From Apostichopus leukothele (taxonomy: Eukaryota; Echinodermata; Holothuroidea; Aspidochirotida; Stichopodidae), in the NCBI GenBank assembly GCA_010014835.2, contig JAAAKB020000020.1, positions 1,253,305-1,273,912 on the forward strand: a stretch of DNA of 20,608 nt, read 5' to 3'. Below the pieces are notes generated by a model that was not told the origin of the DNA, did no database searches, and saw only the letters and a list, made by a program, of their open reading frames with translations. Made by a program: the position numbers and the translations under genes. The first letter of the stretch is position 1. Each line of letters begins with the position of its first letter. Below, in pieces: positions 1-9,681 of this stretch.

Positions 1-826
1 ATAATTTTATCGAAAAAAAAGTGTCAACTTTTATGGCATCTCTTGAAAGTGGTTGAAGAATTATCACCACCACAACTTAGCTGATTTATTAAAATCTTGA
101 TTACAATCAATTAACTTGCCCAAAGGGAAAGATAAAATCTTAAAGGGTGTGGAGGGGGGGGGGGAGGCTGGGATAATCGGGACGGTAGTTTGACAAAGAC
201 TGGATAATTAGTACAATAACAGCTGAGCAAATATTCTAAATATATCACATTAATGAATTAGCAACAACAAAACACAAAACACAAAATTGTTATCAGGCAT
301 CAAATGTGCATTTCCTAGAGGTACATAAAAGTTCAAATAAAGTAACAATTTTCTGAGTTAGAAAAAGAAAAGAAAAAACTGAGAGGGGATTATCAAGTAA
401 GTCAACATGGACACCACTGTTGTTCTTCCTTGTATGTCTCATATAGTATCTCATCTTGTCAATAAATCAAATGATAAAGAAAAATAATAAAAAGGCAAAA
501 TATAATGACAGAAAAGTGCTTGACAATTCAACACTGAAAAGTGAAAACTAATAAGAACTATATGATGGTCTTGAATGAACAGGATACATACCCACAAGTC
601 AATTCTGTTATTAACATGGTTCAGTGCCAGATTCTATTATACAATAAAGGAAAAGGCCAGAGAGACAGAAAAATAAGACACATGTGACAAATATGCAATT
701 AATTGAACCACAACATCATATTAAAATAATATCCCATAGCCTATATATATGAATCACAACATTATCATTTTTGTCATTGTCACAAAATTTACCTCAGATG
801 AACAATTAGTACAAACTTTATTTTTT

Positions 827-852
827 GGGGGGAAGGGGGAAGGTGGGAGGGG
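827..852 (+). other. Four-tract G-quadruplex motif
   Basis: Four G-runs of 6, 5, 3 and 4 bases lie within 26 bases (827-832, 835-839, 845-847, 849-852) with loops of 1 to 5 bases. This satisfies the usual G3+N1-7 quadruplex pattern on the plus strand. An 11-G run at 154-164, with GGG at both sides, is a second such site. Confidence 0.7.
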
Positions 853-1342
853 AATAGAGATAATGTAGGAAATTGTGCAAGTTTTGTCGGTGTTGTTATT
901 TACTTAAAGCAAAAACAGAATGTGTAAGCTATCATGCTAATGTACGTTTTTCTTTTTCATTTATTCGGCAATTCTGTCTGCAGTATCCAGTTTTGGATTC
1001 ACTTGGTTATCTAGTTATTGGTATATATGGTACATACAAATGCTTCCTATTTGAGAATAAGAAGTATAGCCTCTATCATCTGCAAGTGTGCATCCAAATG
1101 TACAAATGAAACAAATACAAATTATTTGCACAAACTAAATCATAACAAATTGCTTGATATAAAACTCAACTACACAATGTTCCAACGGTTTGTGATTTAT
1201 AAAATTTACGGCTCATCACTATAGTCCCCCGAATATGCTAGAAAGTTGGATAATGGTCACCCGTGCTCACATATATAGACAACAGAACTCCCAACGGCAG
1301 CTCTTCAACAAATTGAAGGTTTTTTTAATGGTTGTAAATGAA

Positions 1343-1703
1343 GAAATAAAGGTTTTTAAAAGCTTCAAACATGAAAATAAAGGTTTTTAACAGTTCAAAA
1401 TTAAGTTAATTTGTAACATACGCATCATCTTTGCCCATTTTTACATCACCTGTGGCCCTTATTTAAAATACCCGACTTTAATACATTAACTGTTGTTTGT
1501 GAGTCTGTTTTGTATCACTGCATGAATCATGCCTGGCTGTCTACAAAAAGATAATGGTCAATGTTTAGTATGACTGAATACATATAGTTCTACTGTGGAC
1601 TAAATCTTTAAAATGTTTTCTTTTTATTAACTTAAAATAAAAATAAAGGTTTTAAAGAGTATTTTTGAAAAAATAAAGAGCCGTTTTATATAAAGGTTTT
1701 AAA
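1343..1703. repeat. Clustered AATAAAGGTTTTTAA repeats
   Basis: Two roughly 31-bp units stand in tandem at 1343-1373 and 1374-1403. Each begins AAATAAAGGTTTTTAA and continues into a CTTCAAA or GTTCAAA block. The same core recurs at 1640-1654 and, more diverged, at 1689-1703. It is a local degenerate repeat, not coding. Confidence 0.6.
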
Positions 1704-2611
1704 GGTTTCACCGGAAGGTCTGAGACAAGCATTTTACTGTACTGCCACTCTAAGAGTAGTTACAACCCACACTACATATGAATATTAATGAGATATTTAA
1801 TTGTCTATTCTAATAATCCTCCATGTTAAATTTCGGAGTGACAATAACATATGACTGTTAAATACATCAATTCACACTGCACTTAAAATACCTTCTCCAA
1901 TGATATGCGAGTTTGAATAGTTTCAAATTACTGCTGAATCTTTTACATATGTCAGCGTTTTTTGTTTTCAAAACAGTATATTTAAGCCTTAATTTTGGAA
2001 CATTTTCTGTCTCTTCTCTGTCCATGAAAGGGCAAATTGCGAACATCAATATTTGATAATGATCTTTGAAAGTGCATGCTTTGAAGTACAATAAGTCTGA
2101 TGCACAGTTGGTGGTGGCAGTGGTTTAGACGGGGTATATGTTCAAACAAACAGGTTAAATGAATGATATTTTAACAGCTTTTAATAGATTCATGCCTTAA
2201 ACAGTTTCGTAAAGACAGGGTTGAAAACAACCCATTCACCCAAAAAAAGGTCTTCTTACAATCCTTGATTTCTGAGCAGTTTGAGAGGATTATAGCAAAA
2301 ATAATTCATTAATTCATGATCTTTTTAAATATTAAAATGATTTCTTAGTTTACAGGTCATTGCCATTTTCTCCAAATTTGATACCAACTGCTAAACTATT
2401 AAAAAACATTTCATCAAAAGTAGTTTGTCAGAAGTTCTGGCCATCCATATTATGGCCAGACACTAAGGGGCCTTTCAAAGAAAGAAACATTTCAGATTGG
2501 TCAACTACTTTGAGGGTGACAGTACAGTTTTGAAAATAAAGTTTGACCACCAGAATTTATAACTTTCTAGAATATTTGGTGTATTTCCGTGGACTTCCTC
2601 GGAGTGAATTC

Positions 2612-2675
2612 GTAATGAACGTAATGAACGTAAATAACTTGAGAACTGACAAAAAATAACTTGAGGATTGACAAT
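2612..2675. repeat. Two short nested tandem duplications
   Basis: GTAATGAAC occurs twice back to back (2612-2620, 2621-2629) and then as the variant GTAAATAAC. The following unit, AATAACTTGAGAACTGACAA, is itself repeated once with two changes at about 2654-2674. This looks like replication slippage. Confidence 0.7.
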
Positions 2676-2946
2676 AACTAGTTTCCATGCTACTTGATAC
2701 AGAACAAAGTAAATGTTTAATTAAACTGTTTGGAAGGATTTTTTGGAATGGATTTTTTTGATTGTGTGTATTGCATTTCCACGATTAAAAACACCCCCAT
2801 GAAATCCAATGAAGCTAAATTCCATTTCATACTTGCTATGCATTAACATCATCTTCTTACTTTTGTATAAACACAGTATGATTCACCCAATTATTGCAAT
2901 AATGTGGTCGTATTAACAAGTTTTACATCTCTCTACCATCGTCGGA

Positions 2947-3364
2947 TTACGGGTAGGCTTCTTGTCTTAGCCTTTTTATTTCAAAATTATCGATATGCTT
3001 TGAAAAAAATTTGAGCCTTTTAATCTTTGAGCCCTTCCTCCAAACTGTGAGATTAAAGATTCAGTGACACACACAAAACAAATGGATTGCTATCATCATA
3101 TCTCACAATTTCGAACACAAAAATCTATGTAATCACTCATCACTTTCAATTAAGAAGAAAACTTGATAAATTTAATTGCTCCCCTCTGGTTTGAAACTAT
3201 CCTTTCTCTTTTGCACTTCATCGAGATGTTTCTTTCCCCGTTCTTTTGATTCGAGCACGAACCTGACAGCCCCGAAATCTAATTGTATTAATACCATAGG
3301 TGGTGGGTCTCTTGTATGCCTCCCAAAAGCAGACGCGGTTCGGCTCAATCTCGACCATTATTAA
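2947..3364 (-). CDS. Candidate two-exon coding unit, unrecognised
   Basis: Two minus-strand exons can be read here. The first, 3364-3263, follows a pyrimidine-rich acceptor (GGTTTTTATCAG) and gives 34 open codons. It contains an ATG in strong context at 3358 (MVEIEPNRVCFWEAYK...) and ends at CAG|GTTCGT, a weak donor, in phase 0. The second, 2997-2947, follows a strong T-rich acceptor ending TTTCAAAG. It reads HIDNFEIKRLRQEAYP and then stops, also in phase 0. The intron would be 265 bases. An ATTAAA-type signal lies at 2721-2716. I do not recognise the protein. The first exon sits in a CpG-rich segment where stop codons are rarer, and all three minus frames stay open for some distance, so it could be chance. 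Another short minus frame (ATG about 3308, 41 residues, K/E/R-rich) overlaps it. Confidence 0.28.
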
Positions 3365-3870
3365 CTGATAAAAACCTCTAGAAAATCAATATGGCGAAAA
3401 CTGAGACATTTATGGAAATTTTACACTTCCAGAGGAGCTGCTCCACACGCGGAGCGAATACAAACAGAGATAACCAAAACCGTTCGATGACTTTCTTCGT
3501 CAATTACTCTGACACTAAACACACTCAGCGCTGTGAAATACGATCTCCCCCCGCATCGAGCCAAATCGGCAATCATTTGCAAGACAATAATGACCGACAG
3601 AAAATCTATCTAAAACGCGTATTTATAATCCACAGAGTGTATTCGAGAGGCGTTATGCCTTTGATCAATGGATGAGATGTATTAGATGTGGTGTGATTTA
3701 CAGCTACAGCCGACATTTTTCACCTGAACTCCTGATGCCTCGGGCCATGGAGGACTAGTCGAGTAGCGAGATGGGAAAATGGCCTTTATCTTTTGGATCT
3801 TAAGACGCGAGAACGTATCTGAAGAGGGGCTCGTGAGTCATCCCCGTTAAAAGGGTTACGCTGGGTCAGG
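3170..3870. promoter_or_regulatory. CpG-rich island, probable promoter
   Basis: I count about 37 CpG dinucleotides in some 650 bases, against about 8 in the neighbouring 2001-2650. GC content also rises sharply here and falls again after 3880. Such islands mark promoters in many animals. A YY1-like AATATGGCG lies at 3388-3396. Candidate first exons point both ways: plus at 3779-3832, and minus at 3748-3724 (ATG, then CAG|GTGAAA). The direction of transcription is not settled. Confidence 0.55.
3779..3832 (+). CDS. Candidate first coding exon, unrecognised
   Basis: An ATG in near-ideal context (GGGAAAATGG) opens 18 codons, MAFIFWILRRENVSEEGL, ending in phase 0 at a GTGAGT donor (3833-3838). 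The exon lies at the right-hand edge of the CpG-rich island, where a first exon is expected. The N-terminus is hydrophobic for seven residues and then charged, too short for a confident signal peptide. No phase-0 partner exon was found downstream. The best acceptors at 4189 and 4235 lead into frames that stop or need another phase. Reading on through the donor adds only five residues before a stop. The TGAGTCA overlapping the donor resembles an AP-1 site but is more simply part of the splice signal. Confidence 0.3.
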
Positions 3871-6060
3871 ATCGGTAGAGAGTGGGTGGAAGGAGGAGAT
3901 CTTTGGTACTTTTTAGCAGAATTTTTAACTCTCCTATTTTCGAATTAATTTTTGAGCTGTCACAAAATGTTTTATTAAAAATATTTGATCAAGATGTTCA
4001 AAATATGGCACTGTATTTCTTACACCCTGTTCATCAAGGGCCACAAAGAAATACAAAGGTTTTACAAAAGTCGCAGCCATCCAAACTAGTTTGCTTCTTT
4101 ATTCGTGGCACTTTTTGCCTCTTTTTCGATCGTTCACCCACCTCCCCCCCCCACCCCAATAATGCCCTCACTCTGCCTCCCCCACCCCAGTAAAATATTA
4201 ACCAACCATCTTTTATCATTTCAAGGCAAAATAGCCGGTCAAATGTTATTCCGAGGTAACAACAAATTTAGGGTTTATATACACAATGAAATGACTTAAT
4301 GTTTATAGTTTGTGTACATATTTTGAGGTTTCACTTTTCAACCAAAAATCTCTACAAATTCTTGTGTATCTGTAAAAATTTGGTCTTTTACAATTAGCAA
4401 AATTGCTAAGTGTAGAAGATGAATTAAAACCGTAAAGTACATTCGTACGGTCAGTGGTGCAACCTTCATAACACACCCAGCGGCTTATATTTATTTTGAA
4501 TTCTGCAACTTTGGTACTTCACTATTAAAGAGGCTTTCTTCTTTACCATTCTTTTAGACAAAAAGGTAACATTTTGTTGTATTATAAATAACAATTTGGA
4601 TAAGTGTACTAAAAGTTGTTAGCAAGCTGTAAGTATTATTTGGATTCAAGACCTGTATCATAAGTATTCCTGTGATACCCACCCTTGATATCCGGACCAA
4701 TACAAATACTGTGCTCACAAAATGAGAAGCACCTGGTCCCCTCTAGCACAAAAGATAGAAAGAAAAATTTTGGCCGAAAATTTTTTATTTAAAATTTTTT
4801 ATTTTTTGACTATTTGGCAATATTGACAGGTGTGTTTTCTTTCTTTTACCAGTCTTGTACTTACAATTCTCAATTATTCTTGAAAATCTGCCAACTAGAT
4901 TCTCGCGAATAATTTAGACGACTCGGTTGGAAGGTAATCAAATTAGGCGGCAGGTTCGTAATGCCTTGAATCTTAGTGTTCCAACAGCCACATTTTTCTA
5001 TCCTAAAGCCTAAATGCATAACTAACATTTTTTGACTTAAAGCAGTTTTGTTGAAGTCTAGTCACTATTCTGCAAAATGTTGATCATTTTTATTAAATCA
5101 GGTTGTTTTTACTCACAACATGACTGCAATTGATCAAACCTATTTTACCCTCCAGTATTGGTTTTTTATTCAATCATATGACCAATTAGTGCATAATTAA
5201 TGGATACTGTTTTTTTCTACTCTAGCAGAGTTTCAGTGAAGAACTCAATTCATTATTGCTATTACATTCATGCCTTGTACACAAACACTGATTCACTGTC
5301 ACTCAAAAATTCCTTAATAATATTTGTTTTCAACTGTATCTATTTCATGATAATCTGGAATGGAAACTTGGTCAGACGTGTCCATGAAGGGTTACCATGG
5401 AAAAATGGTGTGAAAATGTATTTTCAGTTAGTAATTTTCTACTTTAAGCTTGATAGAACTATGAAGTGCCTAGCTTGTCTTGCATATTCCATTTCAAGAA
5501 GTCAAACAATACATACATGGCTGGGCAAAATTTGATTTGGCAAAAAAATTGCCTACTCTACCTTTAAGTTTGTTTAAAATGTTCCCTAAATTTATCATTC
5601 GTCCAAATTCATGGAATATGACAGTAACTGATTTGGAAGTCACTGAATGTAATTAACAAACAGAATACTGGTAACAATAATTTTTCCCTGGGAAAGGACC
5701 CACAGACCCCCCGACACGGGAGTGACATTCAACGGTCCCACAACCACACCCCTCGTTTGTAAACTTTTGGATCCAGCTACAGCCTTTCCGTTAAGTTTCT
5801 GGAAGCCTCTTCCTAACATCAGTGGGGGAAATTTTGAATTTTTCCCACTCCCCCCCTCTACTCATCTTTCAAATCCTGTGCACATATCACAGCCTGGGTA
5901 GCAGATTACTGATAGGGTATCATATCGCTGCGAGTGGGCACAGTACTGTGAGAGTGCTATGGTTGTGCAGAAACAGGTAAGCAGAATAAATACCTGCTAA
6001 TGTTTACATCACTTGACCTAAACCAGACCTACTGACAAGATATATATCTGCGTTGTCAGA
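3839..6060. other. Mostly non-coding DNA
   Basis: It holds C-rich tracts at 4137-4189 (G-rich on the minus strand) and an AAAATTTTTTATTT direct repeat at 4777-4804. A 111-residue frame at 5200-5535 has no supporting signal. Plus-strand acceptors at 4189 (CCCCACCCCAG) and 4235 (TATCATTTCAAG) look good, and the DNA after the second reads KIAGQMLFRG up to a GAG|GTAACA donor at 4256. No phase-compatible neighbour was seen, so I do not call it a gene. Confidence 0.5.
5890..5985 (+). repeat. Short dispersed repeat, copy A
   Basis: The core at 5954-5982 matches the core of the insertion at 6312-6436 in 25 of 29 bases, ending ACAGGTAAGC in both. A third, more diverged copy lies near 11525. The left limit is unclear and no target duplication was found. 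The copy also reads as an open frame from a CAG at 5904 to a donor-like CAG|GTAAGC at 5979, but sharing with the other copies argues for repeat origin. Confidence 0.6.
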
Positions 6061-6072
6061 AGCTCGAAGAGG

Positions 6073-6078
6073 TTTATT
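6073..6078 (-). terminator. Poly(A) signal AATAAA
   Basis: TTTATT on the plus strand is AATAAA on the minus strand, 79 bases after the stop codon of the candidate last exon at 6237-6157. A G/T-richer stretch follows on the minus strand at about 6030-6010. Its position fits a short 3' UTR for that gene. Confidence 0.5.
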
Positions 6079-6156
6079 GCATCACTTATAAGAAAATCTA
6101 CCTCACACATATGAAGACCATTCTTGACTTCATGCTCCTTGAAAGTAAAGCACCTT

Positions 6157-6237
6157 TCACTCCTCCTTGAGACAGGTGTCATCATCAGATCTGTATCTCA
6201 GAGATTTCTGATATGAAGATCCAAGAGGTGTTTCCAC
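6157..6237 (-). CDS. Candidate last coding exon, minus-strand gene
   Basis: On the minus strand an excellent acceptor (TTTTGTTCTTTTCTCCTAG) ends at 6238 and is followed by 26 open codons and TGA at 6159-6157. The frame reads VETPLGSSYQKSLRYRSDDD and then six more residues ending KEE. The stretch is polar and charged, as expected of a disordered C-terminal tail. AATAAA follows 79 bases downstream. The exon starts in phase 0, which matches the end of the 11338-11247 exon in its second frame. The joined text then runs EPPPSE into VETPLG. The two other frames also stay open for 12 to 17 codons, so the phase is inferred. I do not recognise the protein, and the 5-kb upstream intron may hide more exons. 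Confidence 0.5.
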   Translation of the reverse strand: METPLGSSYQKSLRYRSDDDTCLKEE

Positions 6238-6292
6238 CTAGGAGAAAAGAACAAAATTGAAACCAGTTCAAATTAGTTTCATGATACTAGAC

Positions 6293-6455
6293 AAATTGGT
6301 CAACTCAAGTTGACCGGCATTGATCGGAGGAGCCGGTCATAGAGGGCGCACAGTGTTACAAGGTTACCAATTCATTCTAGGCACGGTAGAACGAGGTGCT
6401 AAGGTTGTGGGGAGACAGGTAAGCCAGGAACAAAGTAAATTGGTCAACTCAAGTT
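6293..6455 (+). mobile_element. 125-bp SINE-like insertion with 19-bp TSD
   Basis: AAATTGGTCAACTCAAGTT stands at 6293-6311 and again, perfectly, at 6437-6455. The 125 bases between them (6312-6436) are a distinct, GC-richer sequence. They begin with a perfect 7-bp inverted repeat, GACCGGC (6312-6318) with GCCGGTC (6332-6338), and end in CAGGTAAGCCAGGAACAAAGT. Long direct repeats of this kind are typical of target-primed retroposition. Related cores at 5954 and 11525 show it is a repeat family. There is no A-tail and no clear tRNA box, so the class is uncertain. It lies in the last intron of the minus-strand gene model, just upstream of its last exon. Confidence 0.7.
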
Positions 6456-7530
6456 TTCAAACAATCATGACAGGGATTAGAAGTACCTAGCAACTCCCTC
6501 CTAACCCCTGCAAACAAAAACACAGTTTACACCTACTTTCTTTCAAAATGGTTTGAAGAGAAAATTTCTCCAATCCCCTGATCTCTACACCCCCAACCCC
6601 CAAAGCCTCTCCTCACCCTTGCCAATCATCTGTTGTTGAAGAGCCGTCCTATACCCCTACGCAAGATGTTACAGCCATAGTTGTTAACTGGACTTGGATG
6701 AATGTGACAAAATGACATGAAGGTATCACCATCAGACTGATCAAAGTAAACAGCTCAATGTAGTATATATTTACAAAGTTTGTTTTAGATCTCATGTTCT
6801 GAATGATCACACAAGCAAACATCAACCATGTACTTGTTCTCTATCATTACATTACAAAGGTGAAAGGCTGAAATTGTACTGTTGATCTTTAAATTCATAC
6901 ATAAAACCTTCAGGTAAAGACAGGCGCACACACACTTTCTAGTGGAGAATATGCTTCAAAAACAGAGATGATGGAACTTCCTATCGTTAATGAAACAATT
7001 GACCCTCCACGCTATGTATTAACTTCAGTTCCTAATTTTAAGGTGCAAATTTTATTTCAACTGTAATTGTAACAAACAAGGTGGTTTAAAATGTTTGAAA
7101 ACTTCTTTTCTCATACCCAGAACAATGCTGCAATTTATTTTGTAATATTTCATAAATTCTGAGAATTCAGTTTTTACTGAGTCGTGACTGGGAAACATCT
7201 TGCTTTCTACAATGTATTTAACTGAATCGTTTAACTTTGCACGTAAGACTATCCATCTCACTGAATCTGTACCTCACTGAGGGTTGCAACTGTTCTGGGA
7301 GATAACCCCAAAGGATTGAAATAGATAATAAGTAATAAACAGCAATTGAGTAACATTTACTTCATAAAAATATAACCGAATTCCTTCATATTTATGACAC
7401 CCTTGGAAATGGAACAAACTATGAATCATCATTCAATAAACTGCACGCTTGACTCACAGCCTAACGTAACCATTAGATACCATACATTTTCAGGAGTCGA
7501 CGCCTTCCTTTAGAAACCAACACGATATGT

Positions 7531-7625
7531 AAATTTAATCTGTATGTATACCAATTAAGCAAAATCTCTATTAGCTAGATGGGACAAAATTAATTATAAC
7601 TAAAATAGAAGGATGATTCTTAATA

Positions 7626-7657
<32 letters not shown>

Positions 7658-7903
7658 AAAAACACAATGTAAAATAAAAGGACCCACCAAAAAAATGAAA
7701 CAAAAAAACGAAATGGAAATTTTATCTGTATGTAAAACAAATTAACAAAAACCTTTTTAAGCAAAATGGGAAAAAATTAATATAAACAAAAAAAAAAGAA
7801 TAATTCTTAAAAAACCCCCCCCCCCCCGCCTCCAAGAAAAAAAAAATCATCATATGTAAAATAAACGCATCTAACAAATATATGAAAAGGAAAAAGGAAT
7901 TTT
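7531..7903. repeat. 186-bp tandem duplication around poly-C/poly-A
   Basis: Copy 1 (from 7531) and copy 2 (from 7717) share, in the same order, AAATTTAATCTGTATGTA, AAGCAAAATnT, GGGAnAAAATTAAT, ATTCTTAA, a poly-C tract, a poly-A tract and TGTAAAATAAA. The offset is 186 at the left and 187 at the right. Copy 1 has C20 (7628-7647) directly followed by A15 (7648-7662). Copy 2 has C13, then GCC, then an A-rich run. A GGAATTTTACTT remnant at about 7896 may be the start of a third copy. It is non-coding. Confidence 0.8.
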
Positions 7904-9479
7904 ACTTGGGAGCTAGGAAAGTTTGCAAAGCCCATAACGATCTTTCAAAGCATGATATTTAATTGGACTAGAAATTTTCTGCCGATGAACTGTTTGCAGT
8001 CATGCCTTGACAATATTATTGGTTGACTGAGATCAACACGATGGCACGGTGCCAAGATCAATCCATTAAGGGAGGCGGGGTATATGGTTGGGCGTAAACA
8101 GAGGGGCATTAATTACAGTGGGTTGAAGTATGGTTAATGTTGGTGTCATATTGATGGCAGCTGCATCAACACATGGTATAGTAATATTCAGTTTTTTTGG
8201 GAAGCTCTGTGCAGTATGTAGTAATAATTTCTATGACTATATAAAGGTTGCTGACAAACCATGAGTGTTAAGCACATGAGTGATTCATGTCAGATGTATG
8301 ACTCCCAGTGATTAATCGGAGAACTTTGCAAGTTGACTTTATAGTAAACAGATTTTAACAGGCAAAATATCAAATAACTGTAACTGCAGTATATATATAC
8401 AAATATAGTCAGTTTTCTTTATCAGCTAACGTCATCCCAACTTCGTATTCATTAACTCTAAATGTACATACATACTTGCATCGATCGAGCTCAAGACATT
8501 ATGACAGCTTGAAAATCTCAATTTGTCACTGGCCTTTGGGAATGTGAATGCAGATCTTTATGTACCTCTTGTAACGTTATCAAAATAAAATGTTAAAATA
8601 ATGATATTACCTTTTTCTTGCAAGAGTGTTAAAGCTCACATGTAGTACAATAGTTAAATAATGCAACATTATATACTATACTAATAAAATGTTTATTTCC
8701 AAAAAGTATTATCCTGGAGATTCTAAACTTATTTCCTAAAAATTTCATCTGCCAAAATAGACAGCTTGAAATAGGACACATTTTAAAGAAAGTTTTTTTT
8801 TTCCAGTTGTCCCTTTCACAAACTGTACATACTTTCCTTCAGGTTAACGCATGAACTATATATAGAAGATGTCCAATAAGACATAAGTTAATAGTAATAG
8901 GAATTGCAGAGTCTATTTAGCTTCAATAAATTGTTTCTGCTTAGGACAACCTCAAGATCTGTAACTTTTGAAAACTACACTTTGCTTTGCATTGTAACCT
9001 TATATGTCATTCCCACCATGCCATGTAAATTATTCCTGAACAAAACTGGCTTTCTAAAAATAAATCTCTGTGTAATTAACCGTTGTTTATTTAGTTAGGA
9101 AGCTAACTATTTATTTATTTATTTCATTTCTTTAATCATTCCAGTATGAATACAAAATTCATCAAGAGGAGTCATAAAATATGTTAACAGCAAGAATGAC
9201 TAATATAAAAGGAAATGAGAAAAAAGTATTAATTATGACAACAGCCAAAAGTTTGTGTCCCACAAATTGAATGTACTGTGTTGCATTATTTGTAACACTT
9301 TTGGCCTTATTTTATCATGTCTGGCGATAGTTTGAAGAACTAAAGTCGCATAATATTGTTTTCAGGTATTTGCTATAGTCTTTCCTTTTCACAACTGAGT
9401 ATGCATCGTACACAGCAATATATGGCAAATTTACAACATGCAGTTTAAGAAAGAACAGTGTTGTCTTTCTACTTTCATT

Positions 9480-9582
9480 TGATCTTGATGATCCATAATT
9501 AAATGTTCCATAATTAGGGAGATCCATATTGATGATCCATATTGATCCATATTGATCCAATTGATGATCCATAATTAGGGAG
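9480..9582. repeat. Tandem GATCCATATTGAT repeats
   Basis: TGATCCATATT-type units recur at roughly 9 to 15 base spacing from about 9521 to 9560. They are bracketed by a perfect 14-base repeat, CCATAATTAGGGAG, at 9508-9521 and 9569-9582. The array directly abuts the tRNA-like fragment on its right. Confidence 0.7.
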
Positions 9583-9681
9583 TGTTAGCTCAGTGGTTAA
9601 GCCAATGATGGCTTCTTCGCGAGTTCCTGCTTGCAGGAGGATCTACATACATACATACATACATACACACATACATACATT
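9580..9681 (+). mobile_element. tRNA-like SINE fragment with CATA tail
   Basis: TAGCTCAGTGG at 9586-9596 matches the RNA polymerase III A-box pattern perfectly. It is followed by GTTAAG and, about 35 bases on, by a poor B-box-like GAGTTCCTGC. A CATA microsatellite (9645-9681) then follows. An A-box head plus a simple-repeat tail is the layout of many tRNA-derived SINEs. The second half has no cloverleaf, so this is not a functional tRNA gene. The 5' border may be the CCATAATTAGGGAG repeat. Confidence 0.55.

Larger units (their letters stand above)
1..2940. other. AT-rich non-coding DNA
   Basis: No exon that I can defend is visible on either strand. Open frames here are short, have no good splice borders and look like chance. 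The stretch holds two G-rich tracts, a set of AATAAAGGTTTTTAA-type repeats and a short tandem duplication, each listed separately. It could be intergenic, or intron of a gene running out of the window on the left. Confidence 0.6.

Noticed and set aside
3834-3840. TGAGTCA, an AP-1-type site
   Set aside because: It overlaps the GTGAGT donor of the candidate exon and a 7-base match is expected by chance.
5200-5535. 111-residue open frame on the plus strand, one of the longest in the window
   Set aside because: It is aromatic- and isoleucine-rich as expected from AT-rich DNA, has no CpG rise, no splice borders and no recognisable motif.
5904-5978. Exon-like frame QITDRVSYRCEWAQYCESAM ending at CAG|GTAAGC
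   Set aside because: The right half is shared with the mobile repeat at 6312-6436 and with copy C, so the donor is a feature of the repeat family.
9586-9640. Functional tRNA gene
   Set aside because: The A-box is perfect, but there is no proper B-box, no acceptor stem pairing and no cloverleaf.
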